Source: Verrucomicrobiia bacterium (GTDB lineage Bacteria; Verrucomicrobiota; Verrucomicrobiia; Verrucomicrobiales; Akkermansiaceae). From it: 53,126 bases of DNA. Location: NCBI GenBank assembly GCA_030432565.1, contig JAUIGV010000036.1, positions 1-53,126 on the forward strand, given 5' to 3'. Shown here piece by piece: positions 1 to 8,577 of this stretch; the stretch's first letter is position 1; every line of letters starts with the position of its first letter. The notes under the pieces are model-generated. The model saw only the letters and a program-made list of their open reading frames with translations, searched no databases and was not told where the DNA came from. The translations under genes and the position numbers were made by a program.

Positions 1-6
1 AGGTAA

Positions 7-1407
7 ATGAATTTTGCTAGCATTGATTTTTGGGTTACTTTAGTGTGCTTGTTTACAGCTCTGCAGTTGCTCCGTCCTTTCTTTGAAGCAGTTAGACCTG
101 CCTATGATCAAGTAGCTCTTTTAATATTAAGTTTAAGCCTACTTTTTTCGGAGAGTTTTTTGACCGGGTTTATCTTTTTTTATATTGCATTGTTATGCTT
201 CTTTGGAATTCATCTTTCCTTGAAAGGATGGAAGAAGATGACACAAAAGAAGATGCTAGGTTTGGTGTTTTTCATGATGCTGGCACCTCTGTGCTACTTT
301 AAGTATTCTGGTTTCCTAACGGAGAATATCGGACAATACTCGAATTTGGCATGGATGGGCATTATTCCGATGGGAATTTCTTTCTACACCTTTCAAGCGG
401 TAGGGATGGTGGTGGACCAGCGGAAATCGGGAGGCGACTCGCCTTCCTTTCTCACTACAGTCAATTTTTTAAGTTTCTTCCCCCAAATTGTTGCAGGTCC
501 TATCGAGCGCTCGAAGGCCTTAGTTCCTCAAATCGAAGAGTTTGTATTTAAAATACGCTGGAATCGTCTTGAATCCGCTATTTTCTGGGTAGTTATTGGT
601 CTGTTTTTTAAGCTAGTTTTGGCAGATAACATCGCCGCAGTTCTTGCTACATTAGTGAACAGTGGGGCTGATCCTGTCGAGGTGCTGATGAGAACACTGG
701 GTGTGGGTTTTAGAATCTATTTTGATTTTTCGGGTTACAGTTTTGTGGCAGTAGGTTTGGCATCGCTTCTCGGAGTTGACCTGAGCATGAACTTTCGGAG
801 CCCGTATTTGGCTACTTCAATTCAAGATTTTTGGCGAAGATGGCATATTTCACTTTCTACTTGGATTCGAGATTATCTCTATATTCCGTTGGGTGGTGGA
901 CGGACAAGGTGGTGGCCACTCGTCATCATTTTCGTTTTTATCCTTTCGGGTGCATGGCATGGAGCTGGTTGGAATTTCTTAATTTGGGGAGCAATTCATG
1001 GGGTTGCATTGGTAGCTTGGCGCCTGTTTGACAAGTGGATTCCCAAAGGAGTGATTGGATGGTTTTTAACACAAGCGCTGGTGTTTCTGGCATGGCTCCC
1101 TTTTTTCACCTCGGATCTCGGTAGGTTTTTCGACTCCTTGAGAACAGTAGTAAGTTTCCACCAGTATTCCGGGATCAGTTTTGGCTCCATTATCCGTTTG
1201 TTTGATTCTCGCGGAGATTTTCTCGTTTATCTGACTTTGATTGCTGCGGGATCGTGCGTTATTTTTTTGGAATTTCTTTCGTTGCGGATACAAAGTTGCA
1301 GAGACTATTCTCTTTTCCGTAAAAAGGGATCGTGCTTGCTGATGGTCTTCTTGATTGTTGTTTTTGGATCAACAAGTGAAGGCGAATTTGTCTACTTTAA
1401 TTTCTAG
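7..1407 (+). CDS. MBOAT family O-acyltransferase (AlgI/DltB-like)
   Basis: Polytopic inner-membrane acyltransferase of 466 residues. Members of this family pass acyl groups, usually acetyl, across the membrane onto exopolysaccharide or cell-wall glycans. About ten hydrophobic segments are visible. The family signature FWRRWHISLS lies near residues 274-284, and SGAWHGAGWNF follows, whose His at about residue 318 is the expected catalytic residue. Length matches AlgI-type proteins. The following genes are glycosyltransferases, so the likely acceptor is a surface polysaccharide. An SGNH-type partner, often found beside AlgI, is not in the window and could lie upstream of its edge. The gene is visibly richer in A and T than the genes from 4 kb onward, which hints at separate acquisition. 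The family is certain and the substrate is inferred. Confidence 0.9.
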   Translation: MNFASIDFWVTLVCLFTALQLLRPFFEAVRPAYDQVALLILSLSLLFSESFLTGFIFFYIALLCFFGIHLSLKGWKKMTQKKMLGLVFFMMLAPLCYFKYSGFLTENIGQYSNLAWMGIIPMGISFYTFQAVGMVVDQRKSGGDSPSFLTTVNFLSFFPQIVAGPIERSKALVPQIEEFVFKIRWNRLESAIFWVVIGLFFKLVLADNIAAVLATLVNSGADPVEVLMRTLGVGFRIYFDFSGYSFVAVGLASLLGVDLSMNFRSPYLATSIQDFWRRWHISLSTWIRDYLYIPLGGGRTRWWPLVIIFVFILSGAWHGAGWNFLIWGAIHGVALVAWRLFDKWIPKGVIGWFLTQALVFLAWLPFFTSDLGRFFDSLRTVVSFHQYSGISFGSIIRLFDSRGDFLVYLTLIAAGSCVIFLEFLSLRIQSCRDYSLFRKKGSCLLMVFLIVVFGSTSEGEFVYFNF

Positions 1408-1576
1408 TTATCCATTACTTGTCTTGGAAAGTTATTTGAAAAAAATCTGCAGTATTCGCCCACGAAACTAAGAATTGGTCTTTAGTAGTAGAAAAGGATA
1501 GTGATTCTTTTGTTGATTGAAACAAAGTAATACAGCCAACTCGGAATGGGTTTCTTACTAAACCTAAAGAACAAAT

Positions 1577-2695
1577 ATGAAAATATTACACTGGATTGAA
1601 GGAAGGTGTGCTCCAGACACTGCGAATGGAGTTGATAAGGTCGTCTACTATTTAAGCCGCGCCGAGGCAGAGGCAGGGGCTGATGTTTCCGTGATGTGCG
1701 AATCCGACAAAGACGTTTTGCCGGTCGCGGGAGTGAATGTTGTAAATATACCAAAAAAGAAGAACTGCCTTGGGCTTTGTAGGGCGGCACTTAAAGCCTT
1801 GGAAATGATTGCCCCGGACCTAATCCATATTCATTCAGCTTATGTCCCAACAGGAATCAGTGTCGCGCGCTGGGCCCGGAAGAACAGTGTGCCTTACGTG
1901 ATCAGCCCCCACGGAAACTATTCCGGCCAGCTTGCGACTCGCCGGAGATGGAGGAAGGCACTATACAATCGATTGTTTGAACTACCCAGCGCAAGGGGCT
2001 CAGCATTTGTCCATAGTATGGGGGATGATCAAGCTATTCGAGAGTTTGGCTACGAAGGGTCAATTGAGGTGGTTCCAAATGGCTTTGAGATGAAATCATG
2101 TCTGGAGGCCTCAGGTGATGATGTCCTGCCGTCTCCGGCAAAAGAAAAGACCGTGTTCCTTTTTATTGGAAGATTGGATGTGGAACAGAAGGGTCTTGAT
2201 CTATTGCTAACTGGATTCGCGAAGGCTGATCTGGATAATGCCTTTCTTCTCATCGTTGGTCCCGGATGGCGTGATGGAAGCGAGCGGTTGCAAGAGCTCT
2301 CTTCCCAGCTCGGATTGTGCGATTCGCAGGTGCAATTTTTTGGACCGGCATTTGGTCAACTGAAGGCCGATCTCATTCACGCCTCTGATATTTTCGTCCA
2401 CACCTCGCGTTGGGAGGGTTTTCCCATGGCGGTCATTGAAGCCATGGCCTATGGCAAGCCATGTTTGGCGACTGAAGCCGCTGATCCGCAGGGAACACTG
2501 GCCAGTCAGAATTTGAGTATTCCATGTGAAACCTCCGAAGAGTCCATTGCTTCCGCCTTCCGAAAAGCAATGACTCTCGAACCCGGGGAACGGAGGCGCA
2601 CAGGCAGCCAGACCAGAAAGATTGTGGAGTCGCAATTTTCATGGGAAGCAGTGGCCGAGAGTATGTTGGCGGCTTATCGCAAGGTGATTAAATAG
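1577..2695 (+). CDS. Glycosyltransferase family 4 (group 1)
   Basis: Cytoplasmic GT-B fold glycosyltransferase of 372 residues that transfers a sugar from a nucleotide-sugar donor to a growing glycan. The N-terminal acceptor domain starts MKILHWIEG and has a Gly-rich turn at CAPDTANGVDKV. The C-terminal donor domain has VVPNGFE, FIGRLDVEQKGLDLL and the retaining EX7E motif in EGFPMAVIE (about residues 280-288). The ATG at 1577 opens directly into the first beta strand. A 169-base AT-rich gap separates it from the MBOAT gene, so a promoter may lie there, although none is clear. The next gene begins within about 12 bases of its stop, which indicates an operon. Donor and acceptor cannot be read from sequence. 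Confidence 0.9.
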   Translation: MKILHWIEGRCAPDTANGVDKVVYYLSRAEAEAGADVSVMCESDKDVLPVAGVNVVNIPKKKNCLGLCRAALKALEMIAPDLIHIHSAYVPTGISVARWARKNSVPYVISPHGNYSGQLATRRRWRKALYNRLFELPSARGSAFVHSMGDDQAIREFGYEGSIEVVPNGFEMKSCLEASGDDVLPSPAKEKTVFLFIGRLDVEQKGLDLLLTGFAKADLDNAFLLIVGPGWRDGSERLQELSSQLGLCDSQVQFFGPAFGQLKADLIHASDIFVHTSRWEGFPMAVIEAMAYGKPCLATEAADPQGTLASQNLSIPCETSEESIASAFRKAMTLEPGERRRTGSQTRKIVESQFSWEAVAESMLAAYRKVIK

Positions 2696-2707
2696 CGTTC
2701 CAATTTG

Positions 2708-3847
2708 ATGGTGTCTCGTCCACTTCCAAGTATTTCAGCGAAGATCGAAATTCTCGAGCAACTCGCGTGCGTCTGGAATGATGCCGGTTTGAAGTACAGC
2801 GTCACGAATGGCTTGCAGGGATACCCTTTTGATATTGGCCGCGATCTTGACATTTGTTTTCACCAAGACCATTTGCGATGTGCGCTTGAGCTTACTGTTG
2901 ATCATCTTAAGAGCCGGGGATTTACGGTTCTTCCATATAAACTTGCGTGGGTCTACTGGGTAGTCGCATTCCGCGTGACCGATGAAGGGTCGGTGGACTC
3001 GATTCAAGTTGATCTTTTTGATCATCTGCAATGGGCATTTTCCTGGATTATTGATGGTCCCGGTGATTCGTCCGGGGTGACCTCCATTGGGCCTTTCCAG
3101 GTTGATCACTGGTCTCCGGTTGCCAAGCGCCTGGTTTTAAACGCTCTTTCCCAAAACTACGGGGTGTTTGAAAAGAAGCCAAACTACCTCGAAACTACCC
3201 GGGAAGAACTGGATTCTCTTGAGGCAAACTTCAAACTACTTTCCGGAGGAGATTTTAAAGGTCTTCGCCAAGCGATTGGCAACCGAGATCTGGACGGGAT
3301 TAAGGCTGAAATTCCCTCGTTTCGAAAAGCTGTCATGCGTACCTCCCTCCTGGGTTTGCGAAAACTGGGTCGAAGGTTTCATAGTGCCTGGCTGAAGCAA
3401 TGGTGCGTCAATTTGAATCCCCGAAGGACTACACCCATTATAACCATCAATGGTTCTGATGTTGAACGATTGAAGGCTTGGACGGAGGACCTGCATCAAT
3501 ATCTTGAGAAGCATCTGGTCTTCACCTGTGACGAAATCGGTGATGGCCCCACGGATATCTCGAGTTGGGGTGGTTGGTTCCGTTTTGTGATCCGCCATTG
3601 CCGGCGGGACCGGCGGCGATCAGCCCTGCAGGTGCTTCAAATTTACCGAAACCACCCTTGGCGAAATCCACGCGTAGGGGGGAAGCCTGCCATGGGTTTT
3701 GGCCTGCCTAAGCCGAGTATCGTCATCGAGTTTGATAAATTTGGAGAAGAACGCGGAAAAGAGGCGTTTCAAGATGGAGTTCTTATGACCTTATTGGACT
3801 GGTTGTCCGGGACTTCCGTTCGCTTGCTGGGCAAGCTGGAAAGATAA
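2708..3847 (+). CDS. Nucleotidyltransferase-like protein with degenerate kinase domain
   Basis: A 379-residue protein of unknown function. The N-terminal part looks like a nucleotidyltransferase-fold domain: GRDLDICF holds the DxD pair and IQVDLFDHLQW resembles the third acidic strand. This is the same architecture as the N-terminus of the next gene. In the C-terminal part, PIITINGSDVERLKAWTEDL lines up with PVIAFLGPDGSGKSSVIAGV of that neighbour, but the Walker A glycines and lysine are gone. It therefore reads as a diverged paralogue without ATP binding. I chose the ATG at 2708; a TTG lies one codon upstream. It starts 12 bases after the glycosyltransferase stop. The domain reading is my alignment by eye; the enzymatic role is unknown. 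Confidence 0.7.
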   Translation: MVSRPLPSISAKIEILEQLACVWNDAGLKYSVTNGLQGYPFDIGRDLDICFHQDHLRCALELTVDHLKSRGFTVLPYKLAWVYWVVAFRVTDEGSVDSIQVDLFDHLQWAFSWIIDGPGDSSGVTSIGPFQVDHWSPVAKRLVLNALSQNYGVFEKKPNYLETTREELDSLEANFKLLSGGDFKGLRQAIGNRDLDGIKAEIPSFRKAVMRTSLLGLRKLGRRFHSAWLKQWCVNLNPRRTTPIITINGSDVERLKAWTEDLHQYLEKHLVFTCDEIGDGPTDISSWGGWFRFVIRHCRRDRRRSALQVLQIYRNHPWRNPRVGGKPAMGFGLPKPSIVIEFDKFGEERGKEAFQDGVLMTLLDWLSGTSVRLLGKLER

Positions 3848-3866
3848 GACAAATTGAATTGGGATT

Positions 3867-6266
3867 GTGGAAACCGAGCTTATTAGAACTCTCGCATCTT
3901 TACCAGATGTAGTCCTTCTTCGCCCTCATCATCTGGGGGACTCACTTGATGGAGGAGATGTTGATTTTTTGCAGCAAGGTGGCGATGACTTGGGTGTCAG
4001 GGTAGAGGAGGCATTCGGGCAGCCTGTTGTAAAGATCGAGCGAACATACGTTCACCAGAGATATTACGAGTGGGGGCAGATTGATGTGCTTCCCGCTCTG
4101 GAGTGGAATGGTTGGACCTATGCCGATGCGGAAATGGTGATTGCCGGGGCGACCGTCGCTGAAGATGGTTTCAAGAGGCCAAGATTGGGCCATGATGGCT
4201 TGATTTCCTGGCTCACGAGTTTGTTGTGGGGTGGTTTTTACAAGGAGAAGTATGATGGCGTGATCACCCGGGCGTTCCGGGAAGATCGGGAGTGTTTTCG
4301 AGAGGGGCTTTCCTGGGCGCTCGGGGAAGGATGGGCCGATCAAATGTTGGCCTGGGCCGAGGCCGGCGAAGCCGGCCGGAGCGCCGGCTTTGTCCGGGAA
4401 ATCAGGCGGGCGCTGAAGTGGCAAAACCTGAGGCGGTCTGGGGGAGACGCTTTCTCAAACGTGGCACGCCATTGGTGGGTGGAATTGAAACATCATCTCT
4501 CACCGCAGCTCCCGGTGATTGCTTTTTTGGGGCCGGACGGCAGCGGAAAATCCTCGGTCATTGCGGGAGTGCGCAAGAGCCTTGAGCGAATGGGCCTCCA
4601 GCAACGCATGATGCACTGGAGGCCATACGGCATCAAGGGTCGGGAGGACTTGGGGCAACCGGTGAGTGATCCTCACGCAGATCCGGCGCGCGGTTGGATG
4701 GAGTCGGTGGCCAAGCTCTTCATGCTGTTTTGGGACTGGAGGCTCGCCTCCCTGACGGTGATGCGTCATGTCCGGGCCAAGACCTCGGTGGTGATTTCAG
4801 ATCGTTATTACCACGATCTTCTTGTGGATCCGGTCCGTTACCGTTACGGCGCGAGCCTTGGTCTGGCCCGTCGCATTTTTAGGAGCTTTCCGGAACCGGA
4901 TCTCATTTTCATCTTGGTCGGTGATGCAGAGGTTATTTATCCCCGCAAAAAAGAAATTCCCCTGAATATCCTCCGGGAGCAACTTGGTCGTTATCGTGTC
5001 CTCGCCAGACAGCTGGGAGAAAAAGCCGTTCTGGTGGATGTCAATCGCCCGCTTAATGAGGTCACCAAGGCTGTCAATAAACAGCTCACGAACTTCCTGG
5101 CGGGAAGGGCGCTTCAATCTGCAGAAATGAACGAGACCCGGGTTCTCCGGGTGGCACAATTTGTGCCACACTATCCTTCGGTGGAGGGGATTTCGGCTTA
5201 TTGCCGTGGTTTGTCCAGGGAGATGAACCTGATGGCTCCGGGCAGCTGCCCGGTCATTACGCTCCGGAAGGAGTTAAAGAATCTTTCGGGTGAAGAGGAG
5301 CTTCTCCACTATCCGCATGCTTCGTGGAATCCCATGAGCCTGCCCGGGAAGCTCATTGATGACCTGGAGAAAAACGTTCATCAGCTGGATGGGATCGTTT
5401 TCCATGGGGCCTATCACCCCAAGGTCGGGATGTTGCGGCGCCATCTGACCCGGATCGGAATTCCCTACATTTTCGTTCCCCATGATCCCTATGTGCCGGA
5501 ATTGACCGGACACCATGCCATTCGCAAATGGGTTTTTTGGCAACTTTTTGAGAAGCACACGATCCATGAGGCGGTGGCGGTGCAGTTGTTGGCGAGTGAA
5601 CATGAAGGGCCCCTGCGGGAACGGGGATTTGATATTCCGACCGAAGTCATCCCCAACGGATGTGAGCTTGAGACTCTGGCGGAGATTCCTGAAAACCCGA
5701 GGGTTCCAGGGAAGGGAAAACGGGTTCGGATTCAGTTCATCGGACGCATGGACCGCAATCACAAGGGGCTTGATCTGCTCGTGGAGGCCTATGGTCGGTT
5801 TCTGAAATCGGGAGACTATGATGATGTTGACCTGATCCTGACGGGCAATGACTGGGAGGATCGCAAAGAGCTCGAGGCTCTCTCGAAGCGCCTGGGGCTG
5901 GAAGGCCGGGTCATCTTCACCGGCCCGCGCCCGGAACATTCCCTGGTGATCCATTCCGAGGCGGACCTGGTGATTTTGCCTTCACGCTTTGACGGTTTTG
6001 GCCTTTGCATTGTGGAGGCGATGTTAGCGGCAAGGCCGGTTCTGGTTTCCACCAGGGCGGGGGTTTCCGGTCACGTCCGGGAGGCCGGTGGTGGCTGGCT
6101 CCTCGAGCCGACGGTCGATGGCATCAAAGAGGCTCTGGTTGCGGCATGCCGGGAAAGAGACAATTGGCCGGGGATGGGGAAGGCAAACCGTGACTATGTC
6201 GTAAATAATCTCACCTGGAAGCAAGCTGCCGAGAAGACTCTGGCGATGTATCAAAGGCACTTCTAA
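3867..6266 (+). CDS. Fusion: nucleotidyltransferase-like + P-loop kinase + GT4 glycosyltransferase
   Basis: A 799-residue three-part protein. Residues 1-210 resemble a nucleotidyltransferase-fold domain (GGDVDFL, GQIDVLPALEW). Residues about 215-410 form a thymidylate-kinase-like P-loop domain: Walker A GPDGSGKSS at 222-230, then ISDRYYHDLL, then a lid rich in Arg and Lys. Residues about 421-799 form a complete GT4 glycosyltransferase with VAQFVPHYPS, FIGRMDRNHKGLDLL and DGFGLCIVE, where Asp replaces the first Glu of EX7E. The GTG at 3867 is the only sensible start; its ribosome binding site is weak. An internal ATG at 5127 sits exactly at the kinase/GT junction. The kinase substrate may be a sugar or lipid carrier rather than dTMP. 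Domain calls are firm; the combined role is inferred. Confidence 0.8.
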   Translation: METELIRTLASLPDVVLLRPHHLGDSLDGGDVDFLQQGGDDLGVRVEEAFGQPVVKIERTYVHQRYYEWGQIDVLPALEWNGWTYADAEMVIAGATVAEDGFKRPRLGHDGLISWLTSLLWGGFYKEKYDGVITRAFREDRECFREGLSWALGEGWADQMLAWAEAGEAGRSAGFVREIRRALKWQNLRRSGGDAFSNVARHWWVELKHHLSPQLPVIAFLGPDGSGKSSVIAGVRKSLERMGLQQRMMHWRPYGIKGREDLGQPVSDPHADPARGWMESVAKLFMLFWDWRLASLTVMRHVRAKTSVVISDRYYHDLLVDPVRYRYGASLGLARRIFRSFPEPDLIFILVGDAEVIYPRKKEIPLNILREQLGRYRVLARQLGEKAVLVDVNRPLNEVTKAVNKQLTNFLAGRALQSAEMNETRVLRVAQFVPHYPSVEGISAYCRGLSREMNLMAPGSCPVITLRKELKNLSGEEELLHYPHASWNPMSLPGKLIDDLEKNVHQLDGIVFHGAYHPKVGMLRRHLTRIGIPYIFVPHDPYVPELTGHHAIRKWVFWQLFEKHTIHEAVAVQLLASEHEGPLRERGFDIPTEVIPNGCELETLAEIPENPRVPGKGKRVRIQFIGRMDRNHKGLDLLVEAYGRFLKSGDYDDVDLILTGNDWEDRKELEALSKRLGLEGRVIFTGPRPEHSLVIHSEADLVILPSRFDGFGLCIVEAMLAARPVLVSTRAGVSGHVREAGGGWLLEPTVDGIKEALVAACRERDNWPGMGKANRDYVVNNLTWKQAAEKTLAMYQRHF

Positions 6267-6271
6267 GTACG

Positions 6272-7309
6272 ATGAACCGGCAGGATGAAGCGTTTCTGAC
6301 ATCACTCGGCTTTCAAGCCGGAAGGGGAAGTTCCTGGCGATTGTTTTATCGGAAAGGAAACCTTCTCATGATCCTTCCCGATGAGTCCCGCAAAATGCGC
6401 AGGGGGCTGGCGCTCTACCGGCCGCAAAAGTGGTTGGCGGGAATGATGGTCAGGGTGATCGGGTCTGCTCCATTTGGGAGCCGGATGTTGCCCCGTTGGA
6501 AGGGAGATCACCTGTCTTCAGGCCCTGTGAGTGAAATTTTGGGCCATTTGAAAGGAGAGCTGGACGGTCTTCTTTTGGGAAATCCCCTGCAGGACGAGCG
6601 GAGGGCCATCCTGCTAACGGACACGGCTTCGCGGGGGCGGCTCATTGTAAAATTGGGCACGACTCCTCCGGCCATCGCAAAGATTCGACGGGAAGGGGAC
6701 TTCTTAAAATCGCACTACAAAGAAGGGTGGATGATGCCTGAGATCCATCATTCGTGGACGGAAGAGAACTGGAGTGCTTTTGCAATGACGTTTCAGGAGG
6801 CCCCGGCAGCACCTTCGCAATCCGGGCTGTGCCGCTTGTTCAAAATGTGGGCGGCTGATGGCCGGGTTTGTGCCCTGGGGGACTTTGCCGGGTGGAAGGA
6901 TCTTCATTCGGTGATGGTAGAATGTCAGGTGGAAACGACGACTCTGCAAGAGTTGCAGGAATTGGAACTGCGCCAGACTCTGCGCCATGGTGATTTTGCG
7001 CCATGGAATCTTCTGGGCCCGGGAAACGGCGGGGAGCTGACCGTGATTGATTGGGAGTTCGGTGAAGTTGACAGTATTCCGGGACTTGATCTGGTGCACT
7101 ATCTCATCATCCCGGCAATTTTGGTCGATGGACTGGCTCCGCTGGCTGCCCTGGAATCAGCCCGTGCTTCTCTTCAAAATGAGCCCGGCTTTCAGGAACT
7201 CATGATGCTTTGGGGCTGGCGGGATCGGATTGATCTCTTGTTAAAGGTCTATTGTTACTCGATGAAAGGTGAGCTGGAGGGCTTCGATGAGCTGGCCCGG
7301 GCGGTATGA
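6272..7309 (+). CDS. APH/choline-kinase-like phosphotransferase
   Basis: A 345-residue protein whose C-terminal half carries the aminoglycoside phosphotransferase-type catalytic loop HGDFAPWNLL (239-248) and the metal-binding IDWEFG (259-264), the equivalents of HRD and DFG in protein kinases. The N-terminal half has a candidate nucleotide-binding Lys in RLIVKLGT. Within a glycan locus, such kinases usually phosphorylate a sugar, a lipid-linked sugar or choline-like group rather than an antibiotic. The ATG at 6272 follows the preceding stop by 5 bases, and its last codons overlap the next gene in an ATGA arrangement, so translation is probably coupled. Substrate unknown. Confidence 0.75.
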   Translation: MNRQDEAFLTSLGFQAGRGSSWRLFYRKGNLLMILPDESRKMRRGLALYRPQKWLAGMMVRVIGSAPFGSRMLPRWKGDHLSSGPVSEILGHLKGELDGLLLGNPLQDERRAILLTDTASRGRLIVKLGTTPPAIAKIRREGDFLKSHYKEGWMMPEIHHSWTEENWSAFAMTFQEAPAAPSQSGLCRLFKMWAADGRVCALGDFAGWKDLHSVMVECQVETTTLQELQELELRQTLRHGDFAPWNLLGPGNGGELTVIDWEFGEVDSIPGLDLVHYLIIPAILVDGLAPLAALESARASLQNEPGFQELMMLWGWRDRIDLLLKVYCYSMKGELEGFDELARAV

Positions 7310-8577
7310 AAAATTCGATGGAAGAAAAAAAGCAGCAACCGGTGGTCTTGTTGTCAGCCTACGGATGTGAGCCGGATAAAGGCTCGGAGGGTGGCGTGGG
7401 GTGGAATTGGGCGCTGCAATTGGCCAAGGGAGCGGAGGTCCACGTCGTGACCCGGAAGGCCCGGCGGCCCTCGGTCGAGGCCTATCTCAAAGAGCATGGA
7501 CTGAAGAATCCCCGCTTCATTTACGTCGAGCTGCCCGACTGGACCCTGAAGTACAAGACGAGCACCCTTGGAATGAACATTTACTATATGTTCTGGCAAC
7601 TGGCCTGCTGGGTGAAGTGCCGTTCTCTTGTCGAAGAGTTGGGAGTTGATATTGCCCACCATGTTAGCTTCATGAGTTTGACGCGTGGCTCATTTGTTCC
7701 CTTCCTCGGCGTAAAGTCGGTGATCGGTCCGATTGGCGGATTGCAGACCGTTCCGAAAGCGGCAAAGCCGGTGATGAGAAGTCGCATCATGGAGTCGATT
7801 CGAAGCATGGCGGTAAAGTTCTTCCGTTTTAATCCCGTGGGGTTTTTGACCGCCTGGAAGGCTGATTTGCTTGTGATGGCCAATGGCTCGAATCAGAAAG
7901 TGATGCCCAAAGCGATCCGTGACAAAGCGGTCACGGGCTTGCAGATTGGGACACCAATCATATCAGCGAGACCTTGTCCGGAACTGGACGGGCCTATCGT
8001 CTTTCATTGGTCCGGCCGTTTTGTGGACCACAAGGGACTCGAAATTCTAATCCGGGCCGTTGACGACCTGAAAACAAACGCCCCGTCTGTTTACAGAAAT
8101 ATCAGAGTCGTTGTTTCCGGGAGTGGCCCCCTGGAGAAATTTTACCGAAAACTAATCAACGAGCTTGGGCTTGCGGAGGCCTTCGAGTTTCTTGGGTGGG
8201 TGACCTTGGCCGAAATGAATGCGATTTGGGATCGTAGTCACGTCTTCGTCTTCACAAGTCTCCGGGAGACAACGGGAATGGCCCTTCAAGAGGCGATGAT
8301 GAGAGAGGTCGCCCCCATCGTTATTGATAATGGAGGTCCCGGCGAAATGGTCACGGAGGACAGTGGAATCAAGGTTTCCGGGGAGGATTTCCAGGAGCTT
8401 GTCTCCCATCTGGCGGATGGCATGGCAGCCTTGGCAGAAGAACCTGAAAAGGGAATTCAAATGGGCATAAAGGCGCGTGAGCGGGCCCTTGAATATTACT
8501 CATGGGACGCGGTGGGATCTCAAATGCTGGGTCTTTATGAAGCTCTTTTGGACGGCCGCAAACCCGAATTGACATGA
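7306..8577 (+). CDS. Glycosyltransferase family 4
   Basis: A 423-residue GT-B glycosyltransferase. The N-terminal domain shows YGCEPDKGSEGGVGWNWA, a variant glycine-rich acceptor loop typical of this GT4 subgroup. The C-terminal domain has FHWSGRFVDHKGLEILI and the EX7E-like TSLRETTGMALQEAM followed by DNGGPGEMV. It overlaps the upstream kinase-like gene by 4 bases (ATGA) and the downstream glycosyltransferase by 4 bases, so the three are likely translated as a coupled unit. A second ATG five codons in (position 7318) could also serve as start. The sugar donor is not predictable. Confidence 0.88.
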   Translation: MKNSMEEKKQQPVVLLSAYGCEPDKGSEGGVGWNWALQLAKGAEVHVVTRKARRPSVEAYLKEHGLKNPRFIYVELPDWTLKYKTSTLGMNIYYMFWQLACWVKCRSLVEELGVDIAHHVSFMSLTRGSFVPFLGVKSVIGPIGGLQTVPKAAKPVMRSRIMESIRSMAVKFFRFNPVGFLTAWKADLLVMANGSNQKVMPKAIRDKAVTGLQIGTPIISARPCPELDGPIVFHWSGRFVDHKGLEILIRAVDDLKTNAPSVYRNIRVVVSGSGPLEKFYRKLINELGLAEAFEFLGWVTLAEMNAIWDRSHVFVFTSLRETTGMALQEAMMREVAPIVIDNGGPGEMVTEDSGIKVSGEDFQELVSHLADGMAALAEEPEKGIQMGIKARERALEYYSWDAVGSQMLGLYEALLDGRKPELT

